A stretch of DNA of 64,000 bases from Nannocystis punicea (lineage in GTDB: Bacteria; Myxococcota_A; Polyangia; Nannocystales; Nannocystaceae): assembly GCF_026965555.1 (NCBI RefSeq), contig NZ_CP114040.1, positions 7,378,001 through 7,442,000 of the forward strand, given 5' to 3'. The notes below the pieces were generated by a model. That model saw only the letters and a list, made by a program, of their open reading frames with translations. It had not been told where the DNA came from and did not search any database. Below are positions 29,225 through 36,792 of the stretch, in pieces. Every line of letters starts with the position of its first letter. Position 1 is the stretch's first letter. The position numbers were made by a program, and so were the translations under genes.

Positions 29225-30820
29225 ATGAAGATCGGCATTCCGAAGGAGATCTACCCTGGCGAGCGCCGGGTGGCTGCCACCCCAGACACCGCCAAGCGCC
29301 TGCAGAGTCAGGGCTTCTCCGTGGTGGTCGAGTCCGGCGCCGGTGCGGCCGCCGAATTCGGCGACGACGCCTATGCCAGCGTCGGCTGCGGGATCGCGGC
29401 CGATGCCGAAGGTCTTTGGGGACAGGTCGACATCGTCCTCAAGGTCCGCCCGCCGAGCGCCTTCGAGGTCGACCTCGCGCGCGAGGGCCAGGTGCTCATC
29501 AGCTTCATCTGGCCGGCGCAGAACCCCGACCTGGTCGAGCGCCTGCGCAGCCGCGGCGTCACCGTGCTCGGCATGGACGCGGTGCCGCGGATCTCCCGCG
29601 CGCAGAAGCTCGACGCCCTCTCGTCGATGGGCAACATCTCGGGCTACCGCGCCGTCATCGAGGCCGCCAACGTGTTCGGCCGCTTCTTCACCGGCCAGAT
29701 CACGGCCGCGGGCAAGGTCCCGCCGGCCAAGCTGCTGGTCATCGGCGCCGGCGTGGCCGGCCTCGCCGTCATCGGCGTCGGTCGCGGCCTCGGTGCGATC
29801 GTCCGCGCCTTCGACACCCGCCCCGTCGTCAAGGAGCAGGTCGAGAGCATGGGCGCCGAGTTCCTCGAGGTCGACTTCCACGAGGACGGCACCGGCATCG
29901 GCGGCTACGCCAAGGAGATGAGCCCCGCCTTCATCGCCGCGGAGATGGACCTGTTCCGTCGCCAGGCCGAGGAGGTCGACATCATCGTCACGACCGCGCT
30001 GATCCCCGGCAAGCCGGCGCCCAAGCTGATCCTGCGCGACATGGTCGAGCGCATGAAGCCCGGCTCGGTCATCGTCGACCTGGCCGCCGAGACAGGTGGC
30101 AACTGCGAGCTCACCCAGCCGGGCGAGAAGGTCGTCCACGGCGGCGTCACCATCCTCGGCTACACCGACCTGCCGAGCCGCATGGCGGCGCAGTCGAGCC
30201 AGCTCTACGGCACCAACCTGTGCCACCTGCTCGACGACATGGGCAAGGCCGCCAACTTCCGCATCGACGAGAACGACGAGGTCGTGCGCGGCTGCCTCAT
30301 CACCTACCAGGGCGAGCTCAAGTGGCCCCCGCCGCGGCCGGCCGCGCCCGCCCCCGCCGCTGCCCCCGCCGCCGCGCCCAAGCCGGCCGCCCCGATCGCC
30401 GCCGCCCCCGAGCCGCCGCGTCCCTCGGCCCCGCCGCCGAAGAGCCACGGCCACGGTCACGGTCCCCCGGCCGGCGAGTCGAGCCCGTGGCCGCTGCTGC
30501 TGGCCGGCGTCGCGCTGGTCGGCATCGGCTTCGGCGTCGACGACAAGTCGAGCTTCCTCAGCCACTTCACCGTGTTCGTGCTGGCCTGCTTCATCGGCTA
30601 TCAGGTCGTCTGGAGCGTCTCGCCGGCGCTGCACACCCCGCTGATGAGCGTCACCAACGCGATCAGCGGCATCATCATCATCGGCGGCATGCTGCAGATC
30701 TCGGGCGCGCCCACCTCGGCGGCGACGTTGCTCGGCGCGGCCGCCATCTTGCTGGCGATGATCAACGTCGCCGGCGGCTTCCTCGTCACCCAGCGCATGC
30801 TGAAGATGTTCCGCAAGTAA
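29225..30820 (+). CDS. pntA: NAD(P) transhydrogenase subunit alpha, fused form
   Basis: The soluble NAD(H)-binding domain (residues 1-375) opens with MKIGIPKEIYPGERRVAATP and contains RAQKLDALSSMGNISGYRAV and the Rossmann GAGVAGLAVIGVGRGLGA (about 172 on). A Pro/Ala-rich linker with a His cluster (SHGHGHG, about residue 405) follows. The last 115 residues form four membrane helices (alpha-2), including VFVLACFIGYQVVWSVSPALHTPLMSVTNAIS. With PntB it uses the proton gradient to reduce NADP+ by NADH. Some bacteria split this gene in two; here it is one chain. pntB starts 20 bp downstream. Confidence 0.96.
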   Translation: MKIGIPKEIYPGERRVAATPDTAKRLQSQGFSVVVESGAGAAAEFGDDAYASVGCGIAADAEGLWGQVDIVLKVRPPSAFEVDLAREGQVLISFIWPAQNPDLVERLRSRGVTVLGMDAVPRISRAQKLDALSSMGNISGYRAVIEAANVFGRFFTGQITAAGKVPPAKLLVIGAGVAGLAVIGVGRGLGAIVRAFDTRPVVKEQVESMGAEFLEVDFHEDGTGIGGYAKEMSPAFIAAEMDLFRRQAEEVDIIVTTALIPGKPAPKLILRDMVERMKPGSVIVDLAAETGGNCELTQPGEKVVHGGVTILGYTDLPSRMAAQSSQLYGTNLCHLLDDMGKAANFRIDENDEVVRGCLITYQGELKWPPPRPAAPAPAAAPAAAPKPAAPIAAAPEPPRPSAPPPKSHGHGHGPPAGESSPWPLLLAGVALVGIGFGVDDKSSFLSHFTVFVLACFIGYQVVWSVSPALHTPLMSVTNAISGIIIIGGMLQISGAPTSAATLLGAAAILLAMINVAGGFLVTQRMLKMFRK

Positions 30821-30839
30821 GCGGCGGGGGACCTCCACG

Positions 30840-32252
30840 ATGTCGTACAGCCTCCTCACCGTCATCTACATCGCCGCCAGCGCGCTGTTCATCCTCAGCC
30901 TGGGCGGCCTCTCCCGCCAGGACACCGCCCGCCGCGGCAACCTCTACGGCATCATCGGCATGCTGCTCGCGGTGGTCGCCACCGCCGTCGGCATGAACGC
31001 CGACAAGCTGATGAACATCAGCGGCAGCGGGTTCGCCATCCTCGCCGCGTCGATCATCCCCGGCGCGCTGATCGGCGCCGTCCTGGCCGCGCGCGTCGCC
31101 ATGACCGCGATGCCCGAGCTGGTGGCCGTGCTGCACAGCTTCGTCGGCGCCGCCGCGGTGCTGGTCGGCCTGTCGTCGTACCTCGGCGCCACCAACCACG
31201 CCGACACGATCCACAACGTCGAGATCTACATCGGCGTGTTCATCGGCGCGATCACCTTCACCGGCTCGATCATCGCCTTCCTCAAGCTGCGCGGCAGCAT
31301 CGGCGGCCGGCCGCTGACCCTGCCCGGCCGCCACCTGCTCAACCTGGCGATGGTGCTCGGCAGCCTGTTCCTCGGCTGGCAGTTCCTGGCCGACCCGCAC
31401 CACGGCCTCACCCCGCTCCTCATCATGACCGGCATCGCCGGCGTGATCGGCGTGCACATGGTCATGGCGATCGGCGGCGCCGACATGCCCGTCGTGGTGT
31501 CGATGCTCAACAGCTACTCCGGCTGGGCCGCCGCCGCCGCCGGCTTCATGCTGAGCAACGACCTCCTGATCGTCACCGGCGCGCTGGTCGGCAGCAGCGG
31601 CGCGATCCTCTCGTACATCATGTGCCGGGCGATGAACCGCTCGTTCATCAGCGTCATCGCCGGCGGCTTCGGCTCCGACGGCGGCGCCCCGGCGCCGAAG
31701 GGCGCGGCCGCCCAGCCGGTCGGCGAGTGCCGCGAGGTCGACCTCGACGGCACCGTCGAGCTGATGCGTTCGGCCCGCAACATCATGGTCGTCCCCGGCT
31801 ACGGCATGGCGGTCGCGCAGGCGCAGCACCCGGTGGCCGAGATCGCCAAGATCCTGCGCAAGGCCGGCGCCAACTTCCGCTTCGCCATCCACCCGGTGGC
31901 GGGCCGCCTGCCGGGCCACATGAACGTGCTGCTGGCCGAAGCCAACGTGCCCTACGACATCGTCCTCGAGATGGACGAGATCAACCACGACTGCCCCAAC
32001 ACCGACCTCGTGCTGGTCATCGGCGCCAACGACATCGTCAACCCCGGCGCCCAGGACGACCCGTCGAGCCCGATCGCCGGCATGCCCGTGATCGAGGTGT
32101 GGAAGGCCAAGACGGTGATCGTCATGAAGCGCGGCAAGGGCGTCGGCTACGCCGGCGTCGACAACCCGCTCTTCTACAAGGAGAACACCCGCATGCTCTA
32201 CGGCGACGCCAAGAAGAACGTCGACGCCCTGCTCGGCAAGCTCCGCGGCTGA
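30840..32252 (+). CDS. pntB: NAD(P) transhydrogenase subunit beta
   Basis: The 470-residue subunit starts with about nine membrane helices that build most of the proton channel (GGLSRQDTARRGNLYGIIGM, HSFVGAAAVLVGLSSYL, IGGADMPVVVSMLNSYSGWAAAAAG). The NADP(H)-binding domain begins near residue 300 with IMVVPGYGMAVAQAQHPVAE and includes FAIHPVAGRLPGHMNVLLAE and the end region KRGKGVGYAGVDNPLFY. All blocks are intact. It forms an operon with pntA and is followed by a GC-rich hairpin terminator. Confidence 0.97.
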   Translation: MSYSLLTVIYIAASALFILSLGGLSRQDTARRGNLYGIIGMLLAVVATAVGMNADKLMNISGSGFAILAASIIPGALIGAVLAARVAMTAMPELVAVLHSFVGAAAVLVGLSSYLGATNHADTIHNVEIYIGVFIGAITFTGSIIAFLKLRGSIGGRPLTLPGRHLLNLAMVLGSLFLGWQFLADPHHGLTPLLIMTGIAGVIGVHMVMAIGGADMPVVVSMLNSYSGWAAAAAGFMLSNDLLIVTGALVGSSGAILSYIMCRAMNRSFISVIAGGFGSDGGAPAPKGAAAQPVGECREVDLDGTVELMRSARNIMVVPGYGMAVAQAQHPVAEIAKILRKAGANFRFAIHPVAGRLPGHMNVLLAEANVPYDIVLEMDEINHDCPNTDLVLVIGANDIVNPGAQDDPSSPIAGMPVIEVWKAKTVIVMKRGKGVGYAGVDNPLFYKENTRMLYGDAKKNVDALLGKLRG

Positions 32253-32285
32253 CCTGCCCGCGCGGCGTTCCGCCCGCAGCGCCTG

Positions 32286-32313
32286 GCCCGCCCCCTCGCT
32301 CGAGGCGGCGGGC
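32286..32313 (+). terminator. Terminator after pntB
   Basis: GCCCGCC (32286-32292) pairs with GGCGGGC (32307-32313) around a 14-nt loop, 34 bp after the stop codon. Only a short TTCGT follows. It separates pntAB from the AT-rich hipBA promoter region. Confidence 0.65.
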
Positions 32314-32334
32314 TTCGTCGCGCCGGCTCGGCGT

Positions 32335-32401
32335 ATAAAAAGGGCAAAATTTTAGCCATAATCTCCTTCCTCAGCCCTCAAAAGCACATATACTACCTCT
32401 T
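32335..32401 (+). promoter_or_regulatory. AT-rich hipBA promoter with near-palindromic operator candidate
   Basis: This stretch is far lower in GC than its surroundings. TATACT (32389-32394) is a good -10 whose expected start point nearly coincides with the hipB ATG at 32402, so the message may be leaderless. Upstream, GGCAAAATTTTAGCC (32343-32357) is almost a perfect dyad, a likely site for autoregulation by HipB. GTATA at 32333 and TATAC at 32389 form a further distant pair. Confidence 0.55.
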
Positions 32402-32695
32402 ATGCTCTTCACCGCCGAAGAGGTCGCGCGGCGCCTCGCGGGCCGCATGAAGGAGCTCCGGCTGGCGCGCGACTGGAGGCGCGAGACGCTGGCGGAGCGG
32501 GCGGGCATCAGCGCCGGCACGGTCAAGCGGTTCGAGACGACCGGCCAGATCGCGCTCGACAACCTGCTCAAGCTGGCGCTCGCGCTCGGCTGCCTCGATC
32601 AGTTCGAGGCGGTGTTCGCCCCGCCGCCCGCGCGCTCCCTGGCCGAGCTCGAGCGGCGCAGCGAGGCGCCCGCGCGGCAACGAGGTCGGCGATGA
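32402..32695 (+). CDS. hipB: HipB-like XRE-family antitoxin/autorepressor
   Basis: The 97-residue protein is a single helix-turn-helix of the XRE type: MKELRLARDWRRETLAERAGISAGTVKRFETTG, then the helix LDNLLKLALALGCLDQFEAVF. The tail is disordered and basic (APARQRGRR). In HipBA modules HipB binds operator dyads and sequesters the HipA kinase. It overlaps hipA by ATGA, so translation is coupled. The AT-rich dyad upstream is the likely operator. Confidence 0.9.
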   Translation: MLFTAEEVARRLAGRMKELRLARDWRRETLAERAGISAGTVKRFETTGQIALDNLLKLALALGCLDQFEAVFAPPPARSLAELERRSEAPARQRGRR

Positions 32696-33972
32696 CCGCC
32701 ACGGGCCGCAAGCTCGAGGTCCGGCTCGAGCGCGCCGCCGACGACGTCGCGGTCGTCGGCCACCTGCTGCTGCACGAGCGCGCCATCTACTTCGAGTACG
32801 CCCCGACGTGGCTCGCCCGCGGCCCCTCGATCTCGCCGCTCAAGCTGGCCCTTCAGCCAGGTATCTTCAAGGCCCCTGCGACCACCCGCCTGCACGGCGT
32901 GTTCGCCGACGCCCTGCCCGACGGCTGGGGCCTGCTGCTGATGGACCGGCTGTTTCGCAAGCGGGGCCTCGTACCCGAGCAGCTGTCGCCCCTCGACCGC
33001 CTCGCGCACCTCGGCGCGCGCACCATGGGCGCCTTGACGTTTCACCCGTGCACCGACGCCGAGCCCGTCGCCGACCGATCGATCCCCCTCGACGAGCTCG
33101 CCGCCGCCGCGGAGGAGGTCTACCAGGGCCACCCCTCCGAGCTCCTGCCGGTGCTGCAGCACGCCGGCGGCTCGCCCGGCGGCGCGCGGCCGAAGGTGCT
33201 CGTGGCTGTCCGCGGGGACAGCATGGTCTATGGGACAGCCGTGCCGCCGCCGGGGCACGAGCCGTGGCTCGTCAAGTTCTGGGCGGGCGACGAGCAGCGC
33301 GACGCCGGGGCGATCGAGCACGTCTACGCCCGCCTGGCTCGCCACGCCGGGCTCGAGGTCCCCGACACGCGCCTGTTCGTGGCGGCGAGCGGCCAGCGCT
33401 TCTTCGGCGTGCGCCGGTTCGACCGCGACGAGGCGGGCGCGCGGGCCCACGTGCACACCCTCGCCGGCCTCCTCGACGCCGACTTCCGCGAGCCGAACCT
33501 CGACTACGACATGCTCCTGCGCGTCACCATGCACCTCGCGCGCGCGCAGCCGGAGGTGCGGCGGGCCTTCCGACAGCTGGTGTTCAACGTGCTCGCGCAC
33601 AACCGTGACGACCACGGCAAGAACTTCTCCTTCGTCATGGACCGCGAGGGCGGCTGGCGCCTGTCGCCCGCCTACGACCTCAACTTCGTCGCCGGCCCCG
33701 GCGGCGAGCACACGATGACGGTCGACGGCGAGGGCCGCCGCCCGACCTGGCAGCACATGCTGCGCCTGGCCCGGCGGGCCTCGATCGACGAGAAGACCGC
33801 GCGGGCGATCGTCGACGAGGTGCGCGCCGGCCTGGCGCTCTGGCCGCGCGAGGCCCGGGCGGTCGACGTCGCCCCTGCGGCCGTCCGCGACATCGGCCGC
33901 CGCCTCGACGCCGTCGCGGCCGACGCCGAGCTGCCCGGCAGCGGCGCGGCCCGGCGACCCCGCCGCCGCTGA
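32692..33972 (+). CDS. hipA: HipA-like type II toxin Ser/Thr kinase
   Basis: The 426-residue protein matches the HipA family. The N-terminal subdomain has GVFADALPDGWGLLLMDR; the ejectable loop is AGGSPGGARPK; the ATP lysine is in PWLVKFW; and the catalytic block is VFNVLAHNRDDHGKNFSF, followed by LSPAYDLNF. All kinase residues appear intact, so an active toxin is expected. E. coli HipA phosphorylates glutamyl-tRNA synthetase and slows growth; the target here is not known. An R14 copy plus a half copy (33206-33238) lie in frame between the Gly-rich loop and the ATP-lysine strand. The C-terminus is a basic RRPRRR tail. Confidence 0.92.
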   Translation: MTATGRKLEVRLERAADDVAVVGHLLLHERAIYFEYAPTWLARGPSISPLKLALQPGIFKAPATTRLHGVFADALPDGWGLLLMDRLFRKRGLVPEQLSPLDRLAHLGARTMGALTFHPCTDAEPVADRSIPLDELAAAAEEVYQGHPSELLPVLQHAGGSPGGARPKVLVAVRGDSMVYGTAVPPPGHEPWLVKFWAGDEQRDAGAIEHVYARLARHAGLEVPDTRLFVAASGQRFFGVRRFDRDEAGARAHVHTLAGLLDADFREPNLDYDMLLRVTMHLARAQPEVRRAFRQLVFNVLAHNRDDHGKNFSFVMDREGGWRLSPAYDLNFVAGPGGEHTMTVDGEGRRPTWQHMLRLARRASIDEKTARAIVDEVRAGLALWPREARAVDVAPAAVRDIGRRLDAVAADAELPGSGAARRPRRR

Positions 33973-34005
33973 CCTCGGCGCGCGCCGGCGCGTCGCTTTC
34001 CGAAG

Positions 34006-34048
34006 GTGTCTCGAAGGACATCTTCGTTCACATGTCCCTCGGGACAGG
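34006..34048. repeat. R14 array, irregular, 3 units
   Basis: GTGTCTCGAAGGACATCTTC, then CACATGTCCCTCGGGACAGG. Here one interval is 12 bp rather than 14, the clearest departure from the strict period in the window. It follows hipA by 33 bp. Confidence 0.7.
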
Positions 34049-34151
34049 CCACCGACGCGCGGTTCCATCGCTCGTCCCCGCGCATCGCCGGTCTCGCCCG
34101 GAGGGTCTCCACGATGTCGCCGCCGCGGCCGTCCCGGCATACTGCGTCGCC

Positions 34152-34484
34152 ATGGCCTCGCCCTCGCCGTCGTCCGCCCTCGCTGCCGCGCCCTGCTCGA
34201 TCTGCCACGGTCGGGAGTTCTACTTCCTCTCGCCTTGGCGCAGCCTCGATCACGGCCCCAACGGCTGGTACGCCCAGGCCGTCCAGGCCTGCGCCCACGT
34301 CCCGGAGCGCGGCTTCCTCAGCCGGCCCGCGGAGTCGGACATCCTGCGCGCGCCGATGTCTCTGCGCGTGTGCGCCGGCTGTGGCGCCTCCGTCCTCTAC
34401 ACCGACCCGGCGGCGGTGCGGGCGATGCTGGCGGCCGGCCAGCCGGGCGTCTCCCACGTGAGCGGCGAGCCTGGCCGGGGATGA
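34152..34484 (+). CDS. Small protein with two CxxC pairs, unknown function
   Basis: The 110-residue protein has CSICHG (Cys15, Cys18) and CAGCGAS about 55 residues later, a spacing suited to a split zinc ribbon. Between them is an aromatic-rich segment (FYFLSPWRSLDHGPNGWYAQ). There is no signal peptide. The tail is Gly/Pro-rich and probably disordered. It is located between hipA and an HxlR regulator, on the same strand as both but with 60-180 bp gaps, so I do not infer an operon. Function unknown; a zinc-ribbon nucleic-acid or protein-binding role is only a guess. Confidence 0.6.
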   Translation: MASPSPSSALAAAPCSICHGREFYFLSPWRSLDHGPNGWYAQAVQACAHVPERGFLSRPAESDILRAPMSLRVCAGCGASVLYTDPAAVRAMLAAGQPGVSHVSGEPGRG

Positions 34485-34545
34485 CGGCGCGCCCCTCGCC
34501 GGAAACCGGGCGAGGACCCGCTTCAACCGGCCGGCGGCCTGGGTT

Positions 34546-34935
34546 ATGAAAAGGAACCGAGTGCACGACATGCATCAGCAAGAGTCCTGTCTGGCGGTGC
34601 GCGACGTCTTGAGCCGCGTCGGCGACAAATGGAGTGTCCTCGTCGTCAGCATGCTGAGCGACCGGCCGCTGCGCTTCAGCGAGCTGCGGCGCACCATCGA
34701 GGGCATCTCGCAGCGCATGCTCACCTTGACCCTGCGCGGCCTCGAGCGCGACGGCCTGGTCACGCGCACGGTCACGCCGACGGTCCCGCCGCGCGTCGAC
34801 TACGAGCTGACCGACCTCGGCCGCACCCTGCTCGACCCGGTCCAGGCGCTGGCCGCCTGGGCCGACGGCCACCGCGTCGAGATCGCCCGCGCCCGCGAGC
34901 GCTTCGACCGCAAGGACCCGCGCAAGCAGGACTGA
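34546..34935 (+). CDS. HxlR-family winged-helix transcriptional regulator
   Basis: The 129-residue protein has the HxlR/DUF24 pattern: a Cys near the start (ESCLAVRDVL), GDKWSVLVVSML, RFSELRRTIEGISQRMLTLTLRGLERDGLV and the wing R-V-DYELTDLGRTLL. The Cys at position 15 matches the redox-sensing Cys of YodB/HypR-type members, so it may respond to electrophiles or quinones. ATG at 34546 is used here; ATG at 34570 is possible and would keep the Cys. The DNA target is not obvious nearby. It ends 13 bp before a long R14 array and is convergent with the 35071 gene. Confidence 0.92.
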   Translation: MKRNRVHDMHQQESCLAVRDVLSRVGDKWSVLVVSMLSDRPLRFSELRRTIEGISQRMLTLTLRGLERDGLVTRTVTPTVPPRVDYELTDLGRTLLDPVQALAAWADGHRVEIARARERFDRKDPRKQD

Positions 34936-34947
34936 CGCCCGCGGCGC

Positions 34948-35022
34948 GAGTGTCGCCCGGGCCATGTCCCTTGCAACATGTTCATTCACACATGTCCTTG
35001 ACGACATGCTCTGAGCGACATA
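34948..35022. repeat. R14 array, 5 units
   Basis: Units start at 34948, 34962, 34976, 34990, 35004 and partly 35018, all 14 bp apart (CCATGTCC, ACATGTTC, ACATGTCC, ACATGCTC, ACATACCG). It lies between the stop codons of the convergent HxlR and 573-residue protein genes. Confidence 0.88.
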
Positions 35023-35070
35023 CCGCTCGACGCGGGCGGCCCCGGGCAGCCGTCGCCCGCTCCCGTGGCC

Positions 35071-36792
35071 TCACCGGACCTCGGCGGCCACCCGCAGCAC
35101 GCCCGGAGTCGGGTAGCTGATCGACAGACCGGCCAGCTCCAGCCCGCCCTCCCGCAGCGCCCGCGTCCCGTCGCGCAGCAGCGCCCGCACCTCGATCCCG
35201 GGCAGCCCCGCCGCGCCGGGGGCCAGCAGCGCGTCGAGCCTGGCCTCGACGTCGCCCATCTCCAGCAGAGGGGCGAAGCACGGCCACAGCGCGCCGTCGC
35301 GGGCGCAGGACAGGCGCAGGCGGTCGATCGCGCCGGCCAGGGAGATCCGGCCGCGGCCGGCGTCGTAGTGCGGGCGGACGAACCCGCGCCCCGCGACCAG
35401 CACCTCGCCGGGGTCCTCGCCCTCGACCCCCGTCAGCCCCAGCCGCAGCCCGGCGATCGTCAGGGCCCAGCCGTCACCTGTCCCCGGGGACAGGGACGGC
35501 GGCAGCCGGACCTCGATCCCGCTCAGGCCGAGCGTCGTCCACTCGCCGAGCGCCTCGTCGACCCGCTCGACCCACTGCGCCCGCCCCATCAGGTCGCCGA
35601 GCAACCCGTTGGCGGTCCAGGCGTCGAGCAGCGCGTCGACGGCGTCGAGGCTCAGCTCGACCTCCGCGTCGGCGGTCGGCGCCACCGGTCGCAGCGGCGG
35701 CAGGGTCAGCCCATGGCGCGCGGGGCCCGGGATCGCCGCCAGGCGGGTGCGCACCCGGCTCGCCTCCTGGCTGGTCTTCGGGTCAGGTCTGTCTGGCCGT
35801 ACGGACAGGTGCGCCGCGATCCCGCCCGACTCGATGGCGACCGCGCAGAACGCCAGGGTCGCCCGCGAGCGCGGCTCGCCGACGATCAGCTCGGCGCGCT
35901 CGGGGATCAGCGGGATCGCGCTGGCCACCGCCAGCGCCGCGGTCAGCTGCGTCTCGACCTCCTGCCGCGCGCGCCGGTCGATGTAGCCGTCGGCCAGAGC
36001 GTAGCCGGCCAGCGCCCCGAGCGGCGCCAGCGGCCCGGTGACGACCGCCCCCAGCGCCGCCGCCCCCAGCGTCGCCCGCGTGCGCAGCGTCCCCGTGAAC
36101 TCCACCGGCCCGAGCGAGGCCAGGCGCACGCCCAGCTGGCGCGGCCCGGCCACCCGCACCTCGAGCTTGCCGGACACCGCGATCCGGTGCTCCCCCGCGA
36201 GCGCCACGCGGAACCACAGCGCGTCGCCCTGCAGGGTCACGCTCGCCTCCTCGAGCCTCGTCGCCGGCCCGAGCAACCCGATCGACGGCGCCGCCGCCAG
36301 CAGCTTCTCGCGCAGCGGCGGCAGCACCAGCCGGTCGATCGCCCCCGCCGCCACCCGCACCCCTGCCCCGCACCCGGGCGCGTCCTCGTAGCGCGCGCGG
36401 AACGGCCCGACCAGCGCCGCGTCGGTCGCCACCTCGCTGCCGCCCTGCCGCGGCAGCTCGACCTCGATCAGCCGCAGCCCCGGCGCGTCGCCCAGCCCGA
36501 TCGACCATGTCCCATTTGACATGTCCTTTCGAACATGTCCATCGGGACCGCCAAGGACCCGCCCATCGACGCGCACCACCGTCCGGTCCGCCAGCTCCGG
36601 CGGCACCACCCGGCCCGACCAGCGCCCGTCCAGCGCCGGCGCGTGCGGCGTCGCCACCTCGACGCGGAACGGCTCCACCGCCGCCGCCTCGATCAGCGCC
36701 CCGCGGCCGGCCGCCAGCAGCGCGCCCGCCAGCGCCAGCCCGGCCAGGCCGGCCATCGACGCGAGTCGCCACTTATCCTGCGCGAGCGCCAT
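35071..36792 (-). CDS. Membrane-anchored periplasmic protein of unknown function, partner of the MlaFE-like ABC fusion
   Basis: The 573-residue protein has one N-terminal membrane helix (MAGLAGLALAGALLAAG) and a large periplasmic part. I recognise no family with certainty. A repeated pattern of a helix followed by amphipathic strands (AIDRLVLPPLREKLLAA, VTLQGDALWFRVALAGEHR, GKLEVRVAGPRQLGVRLASL) recalls lipid-binding tubular domains, but this is inference. It overlaps the upstream ABC fusion gene by 20 bp on the same strand, so it takes the place where Mla operons encode the MCE protein MlaD; no MCE motif is visible. An in-frame 42-bp R14 array (36505-36546) encodes GHVRKDMSNGTWS, and looser copies lie at 35477-35494 and near 35785-35807. 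Confidence 0.7.
   Translation of the reverse strand: MALAQDKWRLASMAGLAGLALAGALLAAGRGALIEAAAVEPFRVEVATPHAPALDGRWSGRVVPPELADRTVVRVDGRVLGGPDGHVRKDMSNGTWSIGLGDAPGLRLIEVELPRQGGSEVATDAALVGPFRARYEDAPGCGAGVRVAAGAIDRLVLPPLREKLLAAAPSIGLLGPATRLEEASVTLQGDALWFRVALAGEHRIAVSGKLEVRVAGPRQLGVRLASLGPVEFTGTLRTRATLGAAALGAVVTGPLAPLGALAGYALADGYIDRRARQEVETQLTAALAVASAIPLIPERAELIVGEPRSRATLAFCAVAIESGGIAAHLSVRPDRPDPKTSQEASRVRTRLAAIPGPARHGLTLPPLRPVAPTADAEVELSLDAVDALLDAWTANGLLGDLMGRAQWVERVDEALGEWTTLGLSGIEVRLPPSLSPGTGDGWALTIAGLRLGLTGVEGEDPGEVLVAGRGFVRPHYDAGRGRISLAGAIDRLRLSCARDGALWPCFAPLLEMGDVEARLDALLAPGAAGLPGIEVRALLRDGTRALREGGLELAGLSISYPTPGVLRVAAEVR
36505..36546. repeat. In-frame R14 array, 3 units (42 bp)
   Basis: Units CCATGTCCCATTTG, ACATGTCCTTTCGA and ACATGTCCATCGGG start at 36505, 36519 and 36533. 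Three units equal 14 codons, so the reading frame of the surrounding gene is preserved (about residues 83-96). Confidence 0.88.

Noticed and set aside
34006..34461. An ORF starting MSRRTSSFTCPSGQ in the R14 array after hipA
   Set aside because: The palindrome always creates ATG-TCC starts on both strands. This frame is out of phase with the better-supported gene at 34152.
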